Assembly: GCA_001828855.1 (NCBI GenBank)
Contig: MHZT01000034.1
Location: 248,001-312,000 of the forward strand
Reading direction: 5' to 3'
Origin: Rhodobacterales bacterium RIFCSPHIGHO2_02_FULL_62_130
GTDB lineage: Bacteria > Pseudomonadota > Alphaproteobacteria > Rhodobacterales > Rhodobacteraceae
Length of the DNA: 64,000 nt
Below the pieces are notes generated by a model. That model saw nothing but the letters and a program-made list of their open reading frames with translations. It ran no database searches and had not been told where the DNA came from. Of the stretch, positions 8,751-17,594 are shown piece after piece (within the stretch, counting starts at the first letter, position 1; each line of letters begins with the position of its first letter). The position numbers and the translations under genes were made by a program.

Positions 8751-9116
8751 ATGAAGAAGATCGCTTTGATCGCAGTTCTGGCCGCTCCGTTCGGCTTTGC
8801 TGGCACGGCTGCACTGGCCGAGGGGCTTTATGCGGCCATCGCGTTTTCCCCCTCGACCGGTCTGTCCGGGTCGGGGTGGAACTTTGACACCGATGCGGAC
8901 GCCGAAAGCGAAGCCGCGTCGCAATGCGGTGTGGATGACTGCTATACCGCTGTCGTGTTCCAGCAATGCGGGGCCATCGCGGTCGGTGATGGCTATGGCA
9001 TGGGCTTTGCCGAAGGTGGCTCGGTTGACAGCGCCAAGGAAACCGCGCTGGCAAGTTGCGGCGAATACACCACGAATTGCCAGATCACGCAGTCTTTCTG
9101 CAACGAAGGCTTCTGA
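8751..9116 (+). CDS. DUF4189-type secreted cysteine-rich protein
   Basis: 121 residues. The start is the ATG at 8751, preceded by aaaggga at ribosome-binding distance and followed by a signal peptide (MKKIALIAVLAAPFGFAGTA...). The mature part has the DUF4189 pattern LYAAIAFSPSTG...GWNFDTDADAESEAASQCG with paired cysteines (QCGVDDC, QQCG, ASCG, NCQ, FC). The domain occurs in secreted proteins of proteobacteria and its function is unknown. It stands alone between a divergent operon and a convergent regulator gene. Confidence 0.85.
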   Translation: MKKIALIAVLAAPFGFAGTAALAEGLYAAIAFSPSTGLSGSGWNFDTDADAESEAASQCGVDDCYTAVVFQQCGAIAVGDGYGMGFAEGGSVDSAKETALASCGEYTTNCQITQSFCNEGF

Positions 9117-9135
9117 TCAGGCAAATGCGGTTGCG

Positions 9136-9159
9136 TGTGATCCGGTTCACCGGATCACA
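9136..9159. terminator. Hairpin between the DUF4189 gene and the convergent GlxA-type regulator
   Basis: A perfect stem of 10 bp with a 4-base loop, placed between two convergent stop codons. No U-run follows, so it may act bidirectionally as a 3'-end structure rather than a classical intrinsic terminator. Confidence 0.6.
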
Positions 9160-9184
9160 GCCAAAGGCGTGAGCCTATAATTCC

Positions 9185-10213
9185 TCAGATTGACAGCCGA
9201 ACCCCGATACCGGGGCTTGTCGGCATACCCTGCGCCCCGCGCTCCCGATACGGCGTGGTATTATAGTGGCTGCGATAGCATTTCGAGAAATGCGACGGGC
9301 TGGCAAATCCGCAGGCCAAGGCCACGTTGATCACACTCATATCCGTCTGCATCAACAGGTTGCGCGCCTTTTGCAGCCGCAACTCCATGTAATACCGCTT
9401 GGGGCTGCGGTTCAGATAGCGGCGGAACAATCGTTCAAGCTGCCGCGTTGACATGCCCACCTCTTCAGCCAGATCGGCGGGCGACATCGGATCTTCGATA
9501 TTGCCCTCCATCATCTGGATCACTTGGCTCAGCTTAGGATGCCGCACCCCGATCCGCGTCGGGATCGACAGCCGCTGGGTGTCCTGATCGGTGCGGATGG
9601 TGGAATAGATCATCAGATCGGCCACGTTATTGGCCAGATCCTCACCATGATCCGAGGCAATGATCCGCAGCATCAGGTCAATCGAGGAAATCCCCCCCGC
9701 CGTGGACCAGCGGTTGCCATCCATCACGAAAACCGATTTCGTCAGCCGCACCTCGTCGAATTCTTCCGCGAAACCGTCCTGATTTTCCCAGTGGATCGTC
9801 GCTTTCTTGCCATCCAGCAGCCCCGCCTTGGCCAGCGCATAGGCCCCGGTGCAAAGCCCGCCAATCGCCACCCCGCGCCGCGCCTCACGCCGCAGCCATG
9901 AAATCACACCCTTGGTGGTGGTCTTTTGAATATCAATGCCGCCGCAGACCAGAATGGTATCCTCGCGGTCCACCTCATCCAGCCCGAAATCCACCTTGAA
10001 GGTGGCCCCGTTCGAGCAGGTCTTTTCCACCCCGCCTTCGCCCGCCAGCGCCCACGTATACACTGGATAGCCCATGACATGATTGGCCAGCCGCAGCGGC
10101 TCGATGGCGCCGGCGAAATTGATCATGGTAAACTTGTCGAGCAGCAGAAAGACAAAGCGGCGCGGGGCGTCGGCCTTGGTGACCGTGGTGGCTTTGCGCG
10201 GAGAGGTTGACAT
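9185..10213 (-). CDS. GlxA family transcriptional regulator (DJ-1/PfpI-like domain plus AraC-type HTH)
   Basis: 342 residues. The N-terminal half (about 17-190) is a class I glutamine amidotransferase-like sensor domain with RFVFLLLDKFTMINFAGAIEPLR and GGLCTGAYALAKAGLLDG. The C-terminal half (about 230-325) is an AraC family double helix-turn-helix, with MSTRQLERLFRRYLNRSPKR and GFASPSHFSKCYRSHY. Characterised relatives (GbdR, CdhR, ArgR types) control catabolism of quaternary amines, carnitine or arginine, but the ligand here is unknown. No catabolic operon is adjacent; the divergent neighbour is DAHP synthase. Confidence 0.9.
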   Translation of the reverse strand: MSTSPRKATTVTKADAPRRFVFLLLDKFTMINFAGAIEPLRLANHVMGYPVYTWALAGEGGVEKTCSNGATFKVDFGLDEVDREDTILVCGGIDIQKTTTKGVISWLRREARRGVAIGGLCTGAYALAKAGLLDGKKATIHWENQDGFAEEFDEVRLTKSVFVMDGNRWSTAGGISSIDLMLRIIASDHGEDLANNVADLMIYSTIRTDQDTQRLSIPTRIGVRHPKLSQVIQMMEGNIEDPMSPADLAEEVGMSTRQLERLFRRYLNRSPKRYYMELRLQKARNLLMQTDMSVINVALACGFASPSHFSKCYRSHYNTTPYRERGAQGMPTSPGIGVRLSI

Positions 10214-10365
10214 GATGCGACCTGTTTGTGTCGTTTATGGCGCAAGGAAACAGGAAAATCGGCGGCCCGCAAGGCCATTCCCGCCATCATCGCAGCTTTC
10301 GCCCTTTGCATTGCCGCTTATTTTTTCTATACCGCGCTCCGATACCGCTAACGGAGGGATACCCC

Positions 10366-11736
10366 ATGACCAAGGGTTGGACGAAATCGGACTGGCGCGC
10401 GAAACCCCGTGTGCAGATGCCCGATTACCCCGATACTGCCGCACTCAACGCCGCCGAGGCGCAGCTGGCCAAGTATCCTCCGCTGGTATTTGCGGGCGAG
10501 GCGCGCAAGCTGAAAAAGCAACTGGCTTTGGCAGCCGAGGGCAAAGCCTTCCTGCTGCAAGGCGGCGACTGCGCCGAAAGCTTTGCCGAGTTCTCTGCCG
10601 ACAACATCCGCGACACCTTCCGCGTGATGCTGCAAATGGCGGTCGTGCTGACCTATGGCGCGAAAGTTCCCGTGATCAAGGTGGGCCGCATGGCAGGCCA
10701 ATTCGCCAAGCCGCGTTCCGCCCCCACCGAAGTGATCGGCGGCGTCGAATACCCGTCCTACCGCGGTGACATCATCAACGGCTTTGACGCCACGGTCGAG
10801 GCACGCCAGCCCGATCCGCAGCGCATGCTGCAGGCCTATACCCAAGCCGCCGCCAGCCTGAACCTGCTGCGCGCGTTTTCCACCGGCGGTTTTGCCGATA
10901 TCCACCGTGTCCATTCTTGGACCCTTGGCTTTGCCGAACATGACAAGGCCGAACGTTACCGTGAGTTGTCGAACCGCATCTCTGACGCGCTCGATTTCAT
11001 GAACGCCGCAGGCGTGAACGCCGAAACCGCGCATACGCTGTCCACCGTCGATTTCTACACCAGCCACGAATCCTTGCTGCTGGAATATGAAGAGGCGCTT
11101 TGCCGCGTCGACAGCATCACCGGCCAGAACGTCGCAGGTTCCGGCCATATGATCTGGATCGGCGACCGCACCCGTCAGCCCGACGGCGCGCATGTCGAAT
11201 TCGCGCGCGGCGTGCTGAACCCGATCGGGTTGAAATGCGGCCCCACCACCACCGCCGACGACCTCAAGGTGCTGATGGCCAAGCTGAACCCGCAGAACGA
11301 GGCGGGACGCCTGACCCTGATCGCGCGCTTTGGCGCGGGCAAGGTCGGCGATAACCTGCCGCGCCTGATCAAGGCCGTTCAGGAAGAAGGCGCCAACGTC
11401 GTCTGGTCCTGCGATCCGATGCATGGCAACACCATCAAGGCGGCCTCGGGCTATAAGACCCGTCCGTTTGAATCGGTGCTGCGCGAGGTTCGCGAATTCT
11501 TCCAGATCCACAAGGCCGAAGGCACCATCCCCGGCGGCGTGCATTTTGAAATGACGGGTCAGGACGTGACCGAATGCACCGGTGGCCTGCGCGCCGTGCT
11601 GGATGAGAATCTGGCCGACCGCTATCACACCGCCTGCGATCCGCGCCTGAACGCATCGCAATCACTGGAACTGGCATTCCTTGTGTCCGAAGAACTGTCC
11701 TCGCAACGCGAACAGGCCCGCCGCGTCGCACTTTGA
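10366..11736 (+). CDS. aroG: Class II 3-deoxy-7-phosphoheptulonate (DAHP) synthase
   Basis: 456 residues. It catalyses the first step of the shikimate pathway, condensing phosphoenolpyruvate with erythrose 4-phosphate. Hallmarks of the plant-like class II enzyme are all present: [40 protein letters not shown] and [10 protein letters not shown]. The ATG at 10366 is chosen over upstream in-frame codons because acggaggg sits just before it and [14 protein letters not shown] is the usual family N-terminus. It is monocistronic. The later pathway genes aroK and aroB are also in the window but 45 kb away. Confidence 0.95.
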   Translation: MTKGWTKSDWRAKPRVQMPDYPDTAALNAAEAQLAKYPPLVFAGEARKLKKQLALAAEGKAFLLQGGDCAESFAEFSADNIRDTFRVMLQMAVVLTYGAKVPVIKVGRMAGQFAKPRSAPTEVIGGVEYPSYRGDIINGFDATVEARQPDPQRMLQAYTQAAASLNLLRAFSTGGFADIHRVHSWTLGFAEHDKAERYRELSNRISDALDFMNAAGVNAETAHTLSTVDFYTSHESLLLEYEEALCRVDSITGQNVAGSGHMIWIGDRTRQPDGAHVEFARGVLNPIGLKCGPTTTADDLKVLMAKLNPQNEAGRLTLIARFGAGKVGDNLPRLIKAVQEEGANVVWSCDPMHGNTIKAASGYKTRPFESVLREVREFFQIHKAEGTIPGGVHFEMTGQDVTECTGGLRAVLDENLADRYHTACDPRLNASQSLELAFLVSEELSSQREQARRVAL

Positions 11737-11741
11737 TGGAT

Positions 11742-11892
11742 GTGGCGGGGGGAACCCCGCCATACCCAAACCGACCTTTATGGCGGGGTGAACCCCGCCC
11801 TACCCCCTAAACCACCCGTATCCGTAGGGCGGGGTTCACCCCGCCTTACCCACGCCGATCCGTCCGCAATGGCAGGGTGAACCCCGCCTACG
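11742..11892. repeat. Cluster of four palindromic intergenic repeats (family A)
   Basis: Four copies of a 22-26 bp palindrome with a cggggtgaaccccg or cggggttcaccccg core lie at 11742-11765, 11781-11803, 11824-11849 and 11870-11892, in mixed orientation. They fill the gap between the DAHP synthase stop and the convergent PAS protein gene. The same element recurs at 18586-18836 and 58054-58077. Each can fold as a GC-rich hairpin, like REP elements. No other feature is seen in this gap. Confidence 0.9.
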
Positions 11893-11908
11893 AACCAAAC
11901 CGGCCCGA

Positions 11909-12565
11909 TCACCCCTCCCGACTGCTGACCAGACGCAAATGCGGCACCCCGCGCGGCGGCCTTGGTGCTAATTCGGCCTGCACATCGCTTGGCACCACCT
12001 GCAACGGCTCGCGCACCAGACCCGAAATTGCAAAGCGTCGCGGCACCCGTCCGATCACGCCTTCGCTTGCCAGACACCCCAGCGCCAGATCAGGCTCGCC
12101 CTTCGATCCGGTCACAGGCAACAGCATCAACCGCCCTGACAGCACCCCGCGTCCGATACCCCGCTCGGCCTCAAGCCAGACATCCAGCACCGCAGGCGTG
12201 GTAAACACCGCATCCAGCGCCTCGGAGAACCGCGCGCGGGCGGCAGGCTCGAACAACGCCGTCATCGGCATCCCCCGCGCCTCCATTCCCAGCAGGTCAT
12301 GCAGATGCATCCCCGCCAGCCGGAACCGTGCATGACCGGGCGCGATGCGTTCAACCAGAAACACCTGCTCCAGCGCCTCGGCAATGCCGCGCGGATCAAT
12401 CTGGTCGCGGCGGGGCAGGGTGCGGCCCTCGCGCAGCGCCTCCCAATAGGCGCGCACCTCTTGGATGGCGGGAAATGCAGGCTGCGCGCCGCCACCACGC
12501 CGCTTGCCGAAATAGGTCAGCACCATATCCTTACCCCGACTTGCAGCGCCGCCCCACGTTTCCAT
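11909..12565 (-). CDS. PAS-domain protein (PAS_5/DUF1488-like family)
   Basis: 218 residues. The core IQEVRAYWEALREGRTLPRRD...LEQVFLVERI...RFRLAGMHLHDLLGMEARGMP is typical of the PAS_5 family of alphaproteobacterial single-domain PAS proteins. There is no output domain, so it is probably a ligand-binding or protein-interaction module. Starts at 12565 (METWGG) or 12526 (MVLTYFG) are both possible. The open frame continues far upstream to 13519, but that part lies antisense to yicC and is not coding. Confidence 0.75.
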   Translation of the reverse strand: METWGGAASRGKDMVLTYFGKRRGGGAQPAFPAIQEVRAYWEALREGRTLPRRDQIDPRGIAEALEQVFLVERIAPGHARFRLAGMHLHDLLGMEARGMPMTALFEPAARARFSEALDAVFTTPAVLDVWLEAERGIGRGVLSGRLMLLPVTGSKGEPDLALGCLASEGVIGRVPRRFAISGLVREPLQVVPSDVQAELAPRPPRGVPHLRLVSSREG

Positions 12566-12680
12566 GGTTAACTCTGCCGCAACACCTGTTACCAAGACCT
12601 TAATATACTGCAGACCCGCAAAGTTTTGCGGAAAATCTCGACAAATGGTAAACACCGCCAAACAGCGCAGGAGCCTGCCC

Positions 12681-13580
12681 ATGACCATCTCGATGACCGG
12701 ATTCGCCGCCGCCCGCGGGCAGGGCGCGGGGCATAGCTGGGCTTGGGACATCCGCGCGGTCAACGGCAAGGGGCTGGATTTGCGCCTGCGCGTGCCGGAC
12801 TGGATTGATGGCCTTGAACTTGCGCTGCGCGGCGAACTCTCGCGCGCCCTGCAACGCGGCAATGTCAGCCTGTCGCTCAAGGTCGCCCGCGATGGTCTGG
12901 CCGATGGGGCCGAGGGCATGCGGGTGAACACCCCCGCGCTGGCCTCTGTTCTGGCCGCGCTGAAGCAGGTCGAAGACGCCGCGATGGCCGCAGGAGTCAC
13001 GCTGGGCCAGCCGACAGGCGCCGATGTTCTGGCGGTGCGGGGGGTGCTGGACACCTCCTCCGCCGAGATCGACACCGCCCCCCTGCGCGCCGCCATCCTT
13101 GCCGATCTGCCCGCATTACTGCGTGATTTCAACATGATGCGCGCCGCCGAAGGGGCCGCCCTGCACAGCGTCATCACCGGCCAGCTTGACCGCATCGCCA
13201 CCCTTGCTGCCGATGCCGCGACCGAGGCCCAGGCCCGCCGCGACGCCGCAGCCACCACCCTGCGCGACGCCCTGACCCGCGTTCTGGCCAATGCCGAGGG
13301 TGTGGACGAAACGCGCCTCGCGCAGGAACTTGCGCTGATCGCGGTGAAAAACGACGTGACCGAAGAACTCGACCGCCTTTCGGCCCATGTCGATGCCGCC
13401 CGTTTGCTTTTGGCAGAATCCGCCCCCGTGGGCCGCAAATTCGATTTCCTGATGCAGGAATTCATGCGCGAGGCCAATACGCTCTGTTCCAAATCGCAGG
13501 CGCTTGCCCTGACCCGCATCGGGCTTGACCTTAAGACGGTGATAGACCAAATGCGCGAACAGGTTCAAAACGTGGAATAA
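12681..13580 (+). CDS. yicC: YicC family endoribonuclease-like protein
   Basis: 299 residues beginning [14 protein letters not shown], the conserved YicC N-terminus. It ends with [14 protein letters not shown]...[19 protein letters not shown], the conserved C-terminal domain. YicC proteins are RNases implicated in RNA turnover and stationary-phase survival. The ATG at 12681 follows gcaggag. It precedes gmk by 4 bp, and a yicC-gmk pair is a common arrangement, so co-transcription is expected. Confidence 0.93.
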   Translation: MTISMTGFAAARGQGAGHSWAWDIRAVNGKGLDLRLRVPDWIDGLELALRGELSRALQRGNVSLSLKVARDGLADGAEGMRVNTPALASVLAALKQVEDAAMAAGVTLGQPTGADVLAVRGVLDTSSAEIDTAPLRAAILADLPALLRDFNMMRAAEGAALHSVITGQLDRIATLAADAATEAQARRDAAATTLRDALTRVLANAEGVDETRLAQELALIAVKNDVTEELDRLSAHVDAARLLLAESAPVGRKFDFLMQEFMREANTLCSKSQALALTRIGLDLKTVIDQMREQVQNVE

Positions 13581-13584
13581 ATCA

Positions 13585-14217
13585 ATGCGCCGTGGGCTTT
13601 TGCTGATCCTCTCCTCTCCTTCCGGCGCTGGCAAATCGACGCTGGCGCGGCGGTTGATGTCGTGGGACCGGACCATCCGCTTTTCGGTCTCGGCCACCAC
13701 CCGCCAACCCAGACCGGGCGAGGAAGACGGGCGCGAATATTACTTCCGTTCGCGCGAGGTCTTTGAAACCATGGTGAAAACCGGCGAGATGTTGGAACAT
13801 GCCGAGGTGTTCGGCAACCTTTACGGATCGCCCAAAGGTCCGGTCGAGGCCGCGATGAAAGAGGGGCGCGATACGCTCTTTGACATCGACTGGCAGGGCG
13901 GCCAGCAGATCCGCAATTCGTCCTTGGGCCGTGATGTGGTGTCGATCTTTGTGCTGCCGCCCTCGATTGCCGAACTTGAATCCCGCCTGCGGGGCCGCGC
14001 GCAGGACAGCGATGAGGTGATCGCAGGCCGCATGGCGAAAAGCCGCGACGAAATCAGCCATTGGGCCGAATATGACTATGTGATCGTCAATCGCGATATT
14101 GATACTGCTTTCAATGAGTTGACGACCATTCTTCAAGCAGAGCGCCTGAAACGCGACCGCCAGCCTGACCTGTCGGAATTCGTCCGCACCCTGAACACCG
14201 AGTTTGCATCCCGATGA
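13585..14217 (+). CDS. gmk: Guanylate kinase
   Basis: 210 residues. It converts GMP and ATP to GDP and ADP. The P-loop is [10 protein letters not shown] (about residues 9-18), followed by [21 protein letters not shown], the GMP-binding region with conserved Arg and Tyr. [11 protein letters not shown] is also present. The length is normal for the family. The gene lies 4 bp after yicC, and its stop overlaps the start of the carbonic anhydrase-like gene by 4 bp (ATGA). Confidence 0.97.
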   Translation: MRRGLLLILSSPSGAGKSTLARRLMSWDRTIRFSVSATTRQPRPGEEDGREYYFRSREVFETMVKTGEMLEHAEVFGNLYGSPKGPVEAAMKEGRDTLFDIDWQGGQQIRNSSLGRDVVSIFVLPPSIAELESRLRGRAQDSDEVIAGRMAKSRDEISHWAEYDYVIVNRDIDTAFNELTTILQAERLKRDRQPDLSEFVRTLNTEFASR

Positions 14218-14732
14218 TCTATTCCCTTGACGGCATCGCCCCCGAAATCGGCCCCGAAGCTTGGGTCGCCGACACCGCCGTTCTGATCGGCAAGATCGTG
14301 CTGGAGGCGGGCGCGAACATCTGGTTCGGTGCGGTCTTGCGCGGCGATAATGAGGAAATCCGCGTTGGCGCTGGATCAAATGTGCAAGAAAACAGCGTCT
14401 TGCACACCGACATGGGCTATCCGCTGACCATCGGCGCGAACTGCACCATCGGCCACAAGGCGATGCTGCACGGCTGCACCATTGGCGAAGGCTCGCTGAT
14501 CGGGATGGGGGCCACGGTGCTGAATGGCGCAAAGATCGGGCGCGGTTGCCTGATCGGGGCGGGCGCGCTGATCACCGAAGGCAAAGAGATTCCAGACGGG
14601 TCGCTGGTGATGGGCAGCCCCGGCAAGGTGGTGCGAGTCTTGGATGCCGAAGCACAGGCGCGGCTTCTGAAATCCGCCGCAGGCTACCGCGCCAATGCGG
14701 CGCGCTTTGCCAAGGGATTGAAGCTGCTTTAG
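14214..14732 (+). CDS. Gamma-class carbonic anhydrase family protein (left-handed beta-helix)
   Basis: 172 residues of hexapeptide repeats forming a left-handed beta-helix, with a short C-terminal helix. Candidate zinc ligands H64, H81 and H86 occur in SVLHTD and IGHKAMLHG, with spacing like that of Cam-type gamma-carbonic anhydrases. Many members of this clade (YrdA, PaaY, CaiE relatives) lack demonstrated carbonic anhydrase activity, so hydration of CO2 is possible rather than certain. The gene overlaps gmk by 4 bp and ends the yicC-gmk operon. Confidence 0.88.
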   Translation: MIYSLDGIAPEIGPEAWVADTAVLIGKIVLEAGANIWFGAVLRGDNEEIRVGAGSNVQENSVLHTDMGYPLTIGANCTIGHKAMLHGCTIGEGSLIGMGATVLNGAKIGRGCLIGAGALITEGKEIPDGSLVMGSPGKVVRVLDAEAQARLLKSAAGYRANAARFAKGLKLL

Positions 14733-14742
14733 AAAATCAAAA

Positions 14743-14760
14743 GGGGGCCATGTGGCCCCC
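14743..14760 (-). terminator. Terminator of the DUF1127 gene, shared with the convergent operon
   Basis: A perfect 8-bp stem (gggggcca/tggccccc) with a 2-bp centre. On the minus strand it is followed by a T-rich tract, as expected for intrinsic termination of the DUF1127 transcript. It also lies 10 bp after the carbonic anhydrase-like stop on the plus strand. Confidence 0.75.
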
Positions 14761-14785
14761 TATCCGTCGCATCTGTCGGGCAGGT

Positions 14786-14947
14786 TTAGCCCCAGACAGC
14801 CTTGCGGGCGATGAGGTGTGCATCTTCGGGGAAGATGCCCAGATCAAGGGCCACACGGCGCTCCATACCGGCGATCTCGTCGCGGGTGCGGCGGTAAAGC
14901 GCGCGTTTTGCAGCAGCTTCACGCAGTTGGGCAATGATCGATTTCAT
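14786..14947 (-). CDS. DUF1127 small basic protein
   Basis: 53 residues: begins MKSIIAQLREAAAKRALYRR, continues TRDEIAGMERRVALDLGIF and ends ARKAVWG. This is the DUF1127 pattern, a short Arg-rich helix pair followed by a LGI/LGL-type motif. In Rhodobacter relatives DUF1127 proteins are RNA-binding factors that influence stress small-RNA processing, and in agrobacteria they affect phosphate and carbon metabolism. It lies downstream of gap behind its own terminator. A gcgctaaca-type palindrome like those near the gap genes lies about 75 bp upstream of its start. Confidence 0.85.
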   Translation of the reverse strand: MKSIIAQLREAAAKRALYRRTRDEIAGMERRVALDLGIFPEDAHLIARKAVWG

Positions 14948-15021
14948 GGTCTTTCCTTTCGTCGTCGCGATGGTTGGCCCGAATGGCTTTCCCCTTTCGC
15001 ATGGTCAGAATATAGGAATGA

Positions 15022-15035
15022 TGCTTGCGCTAACA
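15022..15035. promoter_or_regulatory. GCGCTAAC-core operator-like site upstream of DUF1127
   Basis: The 14-mer tgcttgcgctaaca differs at one position from the site at 16183-16196 before gap and closely matches both arms of the inverted repeat before the second gap gene. The recurrence suggests one regulator acting on this cluster. Confidence 0.55.
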
Positions 15036-15090
15036 ACGCACGATGCTGCGGTGCGGCATTGCGTCCAGCGCATAGCTTCTCGCCAAGAAA

Positions 15091-15117
15091 AAAAGGGCCA
15101 CCCGAAGGCGACCCTTT
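15091..15117 (-). terminator. Intrinsic terminator after gap
   Basis: On the minus strand a GC-rich stem with a TTCG loop (agggtcgcc / ggtggccct, one mismatch) is followed by an uninterrupted run of T. It starts 24 bp after the gap stop codon, so it should end the gap transcript before the DUF1127 promoter region. Confidence 0.85.
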
Positions 15118-15141
15118 GAAAATCCAGCGGATTATCTGTGC

Positions 15142-16143
15142 TTAGATCAGTTTCCCCATCGCCACAGCCGTATCAGCCATGCGGTTCGAGAAGCCCCACT
15201 CATTGTCATACCAGGACAGAATCCGAACCATCGTGCCTTCCATGACCTTGGTCTGGTCCATGTGGAATACCGACGAATGCGGGTCATGGTTGAAGTCCGA
15301 AGACACATTCGGCTGGTCGGTAAAGCCAAGAATCCCCTTCAAAGACCCGTTTGCCGCAGCACGGATGGCGTCATTCACCTCGGCCACCGTCGTTTCGCGC
15401 ATGGCTTCGAACACCAGATCCACCACGGAGACGTTCGGCGTCGGCACACGGATGGCCACACCGTCCAACTTGCCCTTCAACTCGGGCAACACCAGACCCA
15501 CGGCCTTGGCAGCACCCGTCGAGGTCGGGATCATCGACAAGGCAGCAGCCCGCCCGCGATAGAGATCCTTGTGCATGGTATCCAGCGTCGGCTGGTCGCC
15601 GGTATAGCTGTGGATCGTGGTCATAAAGCCGCGCTTGATGCCGATGGCGTCGTTCAGCACCTTGGCCACCGGAGACAGGCAGTTGGTGGTGCAGGAGGCA
15701 TTCGACACCACAATATCAGCCGAAGTCAAAGTGTTATGGTTCACACCGTAAACGATGGTCTTGTCCGCGCCATCGCCGGGGGCCGAGATCAGCACCCGCT
15801 TTGCGCCATTCTCAAGATGCGGCAGGCATTTTTCCTTGCTGGTGAAAATGCCGGTGCATTCCATCACCACGTCGATGTGGCCCCAAGGCAGATCAGCCGG
15901 ATTGCGGATTGCCGTTACCATGATCGGGCCACGACCGACATCGATGCTGTCCGCCGTGGTCGTCACGGTCGCCGGAAACCGGCCATGCACCGAATCAAAG
16001 CGCAGCAGATGCGCGTTGGTCTCCACCGGTCCCAGATCGTTGATCGCGACCACCTCGATATCGGTGCGGCCCGATTCGATGATCGCGCGCAGCACGTTGC
16101 GGCCAATACGGCCAAACCCATTGATGGCAACCTTGACGGTCAT
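15142..16143 (-). CDS. gap: Glyceraldehyde-3-phosphate dehydrogenase (type I), first copy
   Basis: 333 residues. It interconverts glyceraldehyde 3-phosphate and 1,3-bisphosphoglycerate. It has the NAD-binding [10 protein letters not shown] motif, the catalytic Cys in [10 protein letters not shown] and the His in [10 protein letters not shown]. Asp36 in VVAINDLG is present, which favours NAD+. The start at 16143 gives the canonical [11 protein letters not shown]; upstream in-frame codons to 16203 are unlikely. It is the last of three minus-strand genes (second gap, 47-residue protein, this gene), with a candidate operator at 16183-16196 and its own terminator. Confidence 0.96.
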   Translation of the reverse strand: MTVKVAINGFGRIGRNVLRAIIESGRTDIEVVAINDLGPVETNAHLLRFDSVHGRFPATVTTTADSIDVGRGPIMVTAIRNPADLPWGHIDVVMECTGIFTSKEKCLPHLENGAKRVLISAPGDGADKTIVYGVNHNTLTSADIVVSNASCTTNCLSPVAKVLNDAIGIKRGFMTTIHSYTGDQPTLDTMHKDLYRGRAAALSMIPTSTGAAKAVGLVLPELKGKLDGVAIRVPTPNVSVVDLVFEAMRETTVAEVNDAIRAAANGSLKGILGFTDQPNVSSDFNHDPHSSVFHMDQTKVMEGTMVRILSWYDNEWGFSNRMADTAVAMGKLI

Positions 16144-16182
16144 AGCAATCCTCCTGAAATCCAAGCGCGACTCACGCGCGGA

Positions 16183-16196
16183 TGCTAGCGCTAACA
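16183..16196. promoter_or_regulatory. GCGCTAAC-core palindrome upstream of gap
   Basis: tgctagcgctaaca, an almost symmetric 14-mer located 40-53 bp upstream of the gap start codon. It resembles LacI-family operators. In Rhodobacter the LacI-type regulator CceR controls central carbon genes and, from memory, binds a TTAGCGCTAA-like palindrome. Assignment to CceR is inference. Confidence 0.6.
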
Positions 16197-16236
16197 TCAT
16201 CAAAACGACGAAAAACTCAACGGCAGTTTGTGCCGT

Positions 16237-16380
16237 TTAGCGCCAGAATGAAACAAATTCGATAAGGTCAGTCAGTTTTTGCAACAGAAAGAACGACGCA
16301 ACAGCGTCGTTCAGCGTCACATCAGCCAGAATTGCGGCCGCAATCGTGGCGGCCATCACCAAAGCTATTCGGTCAGTCAC
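16237..16380 (-). CDS. 47-residue membrane-type protein between the two gap genes (GTG start)
   Basis: Starts with GTG at 16380, 10 bp after the stop of the upstream gap copy. The whole spacer is cggaggggtc, an excellent ribosome-binding site, which supports this unusual start. The protein opens with a hydrophobic segment (TDRIALVMAATIAAAILAD) followed by TLNDAVASFFLLQKLTDLIEF and ends FWR. It has one or two membrane-associated helices and a charged tail. No domain is known to me, although similar short ORFs ending in FWR occur in related genomes to the best of my recollection. Co-translation with gap suggests a role linked to it, not shown. Confidence 0.75.
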   Translation of the reverse strand: MTDRIALVMAATIAAAILADVTLNDAVASFFLLQKLTDLIEFVSFWR

Positions 16381-16390
16381 GACCCCTCCG

Positions 16391-17389
16391 TTATTGGAGG
16401 AGCCGCCCCATCACGCCAGCCACGTCGGCCATGCGGCAAGAGAAGCCCCATTCATTGTCATACCATGCCAGAACGCGGACAAGTTTGCCCACAACTTTGG
16501 TTTGGTCAGGGGCGAAGATAGACGAATAGGACGTGTGATTGAAGTCGATCGAGACCTTCGGCTCGGGGTCGTAAGACATTACCATGCCCATGTAACCCGC
16601 AGCGGCCTCGCGCACGATCTCGTTGACCTCGTTCACGGTCACCGATTTGCCCGCCACGAAGGTCAGATCGACGGCCGAGACGTTGGGGGTCGGCACGCGG
16701 ATGGCCGAGCCGTCCAGCTTGCCCGCCAGTTCCGGCAGCACCTCGCCAATCGCCTTGCCGGCACCGGTCGAGGTGGGGATCATCGCCATGGCCGCCGCGC
16801 GGGCGCGATACAGGTCCTTGTGGCGGCGGTCCAGCGTCGGCTGGTCGCCGGTATAGCTGTGAATGGTGGTCATCACGCCGGCTTCGATGCCGATGGTATC
16901 ATTCAGCACCTTGGCCAGCGGGGCAAGGCAGTTGGTGGTGCAAGAGGCGTTGGAAACCACCAGATGCTCCAGCCCCAACTGGCGGTGGTTCACGCCGTAA
17001 ACCACGGTCTTGTCGGCGCGCTTGGCGGGGGCGGACACCAGAACCCGCTTGGCCCCGCGCCCCAGATGGACGGCGGCCTTGTCGCGGTCATTGAACTTGC
17101 CGGTGCATTCCAGCACCACATCCACCCCGTCCCAGTCCAGTTCCTCGGGGTTGTAGGTGGACATCACGCGGATCGGGCCACGGCCAAGGTCAAGCTCGTT
17201 GCCCGACACTTTCACCACCCCCGGAAAGCGGCCATGCACCGAGTCGTATTTCAGCAGATGCGCGTTGGTCTCGATCGGCCCTGTCGCATTGATTGCCACC
17301 ACCTGCACATCGTTGCGCGCGCTTTCGGCGATATGCGCCAGCGTGCAGCGCCCGATGCGTCCGAAACCGTTGATGCCGATGGTGATCAT
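16391..17389 (-). CDS. gap: Glyceraldehyde-3-phosphate dehydrogenase (type I), second copy
   Basis: 332 residues, clearly paralogous to the copy at 15142-16143. It keeps [10 protein letters not shown] and [10 protein letters not shown], so the active site is intact. The cofactor loop differs: VVAINATG has Ala35 where the first copy has Asp36. Loss of this Asp in other GAPDHs allows NADP+ use, so this copy may be the biosynthetic or Calvin-cycle type enzyme; that is an inference. The start at 17389 gives MITIGINGFG. A strong inverted repeat lies about 90-115 bp upstream. It is the first gene of a small operon with the 47-residue protein. Confidence 0.95.
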   Translation of the reverse strand: MITIGINGFGRIGRCTLAHIAESARNDVQVVAINATGPIETNAHLLKYDSVHGRFPGVVKVSGNELDLGRGPIRVMSTYNPEELDWDGVDVVLECTGKFNDRDKAAVHLGRGAKRVLVSAPAKRADKTVVYGVNHRQLGLEHLVVSNASCTTNCLAPLAKVLNDTIGIEAGVMTTIHSYTGDQPTLDRRHKDLYRARAAAMAMIPTSTGAGKAIGEVLPELAGKLDGSAIRVPTPNVSAVDLTFVAGKSVTVNEVNEIVREAAAGYMGMVMSYDPEPKVSIDFNHTSYSSIFAPDQTKVVGKLVRVLAWYDNEWGFSCRMADVAGVMGRLLQ

Positions 17390-17474
17390 CTTGCGTCCCT
17401 TTGCTGTCTGGATAGCTTGGGCTATAGCGAAGCAGAACTGGTCGGGAAAGTCGAAAAACGACACAAATTCATGG

Positions 17475-17507
17475 TGTTAGCGCAAACTTGCGCTGTTTGC
17501 GCTAACT
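17475..17507. promoter_or_regulatory. Inverted pair of GCGCTAAC-core sites upstream of the second gap gene
   Basis: Two 12-bp arms (gttagcgcaaac and its exact complement) separated by 7 bp, at 17476-17487 and 17495-17506. Each arm by itself also matches the single sites at 15022 and 16183. It lies in the divergent region between gap and the DUF808 gene, where a tetrameric or cooperative repressor could act on both. Confidence 0.7.
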
Positions 17508-17594
17508 GGTTGCGCCAACACCTTGCCAAGCCGCCTTTGCCTTTGGCCCCGTCAGCCCTTACATAGACCAAAGTCAAAAACGAACGGGGCAGGG

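Noticed and set aside
12566-13519. Upstream half of a 536-residue minus-strand open frame joined to the PAS gene
   Set aside because: It is antisense to yicC throughout, its composition (Arg/Ser/Ala-rich) is that of a GC-rich shadow frame, and the PAS protein has good starts at 12565 or 12526.
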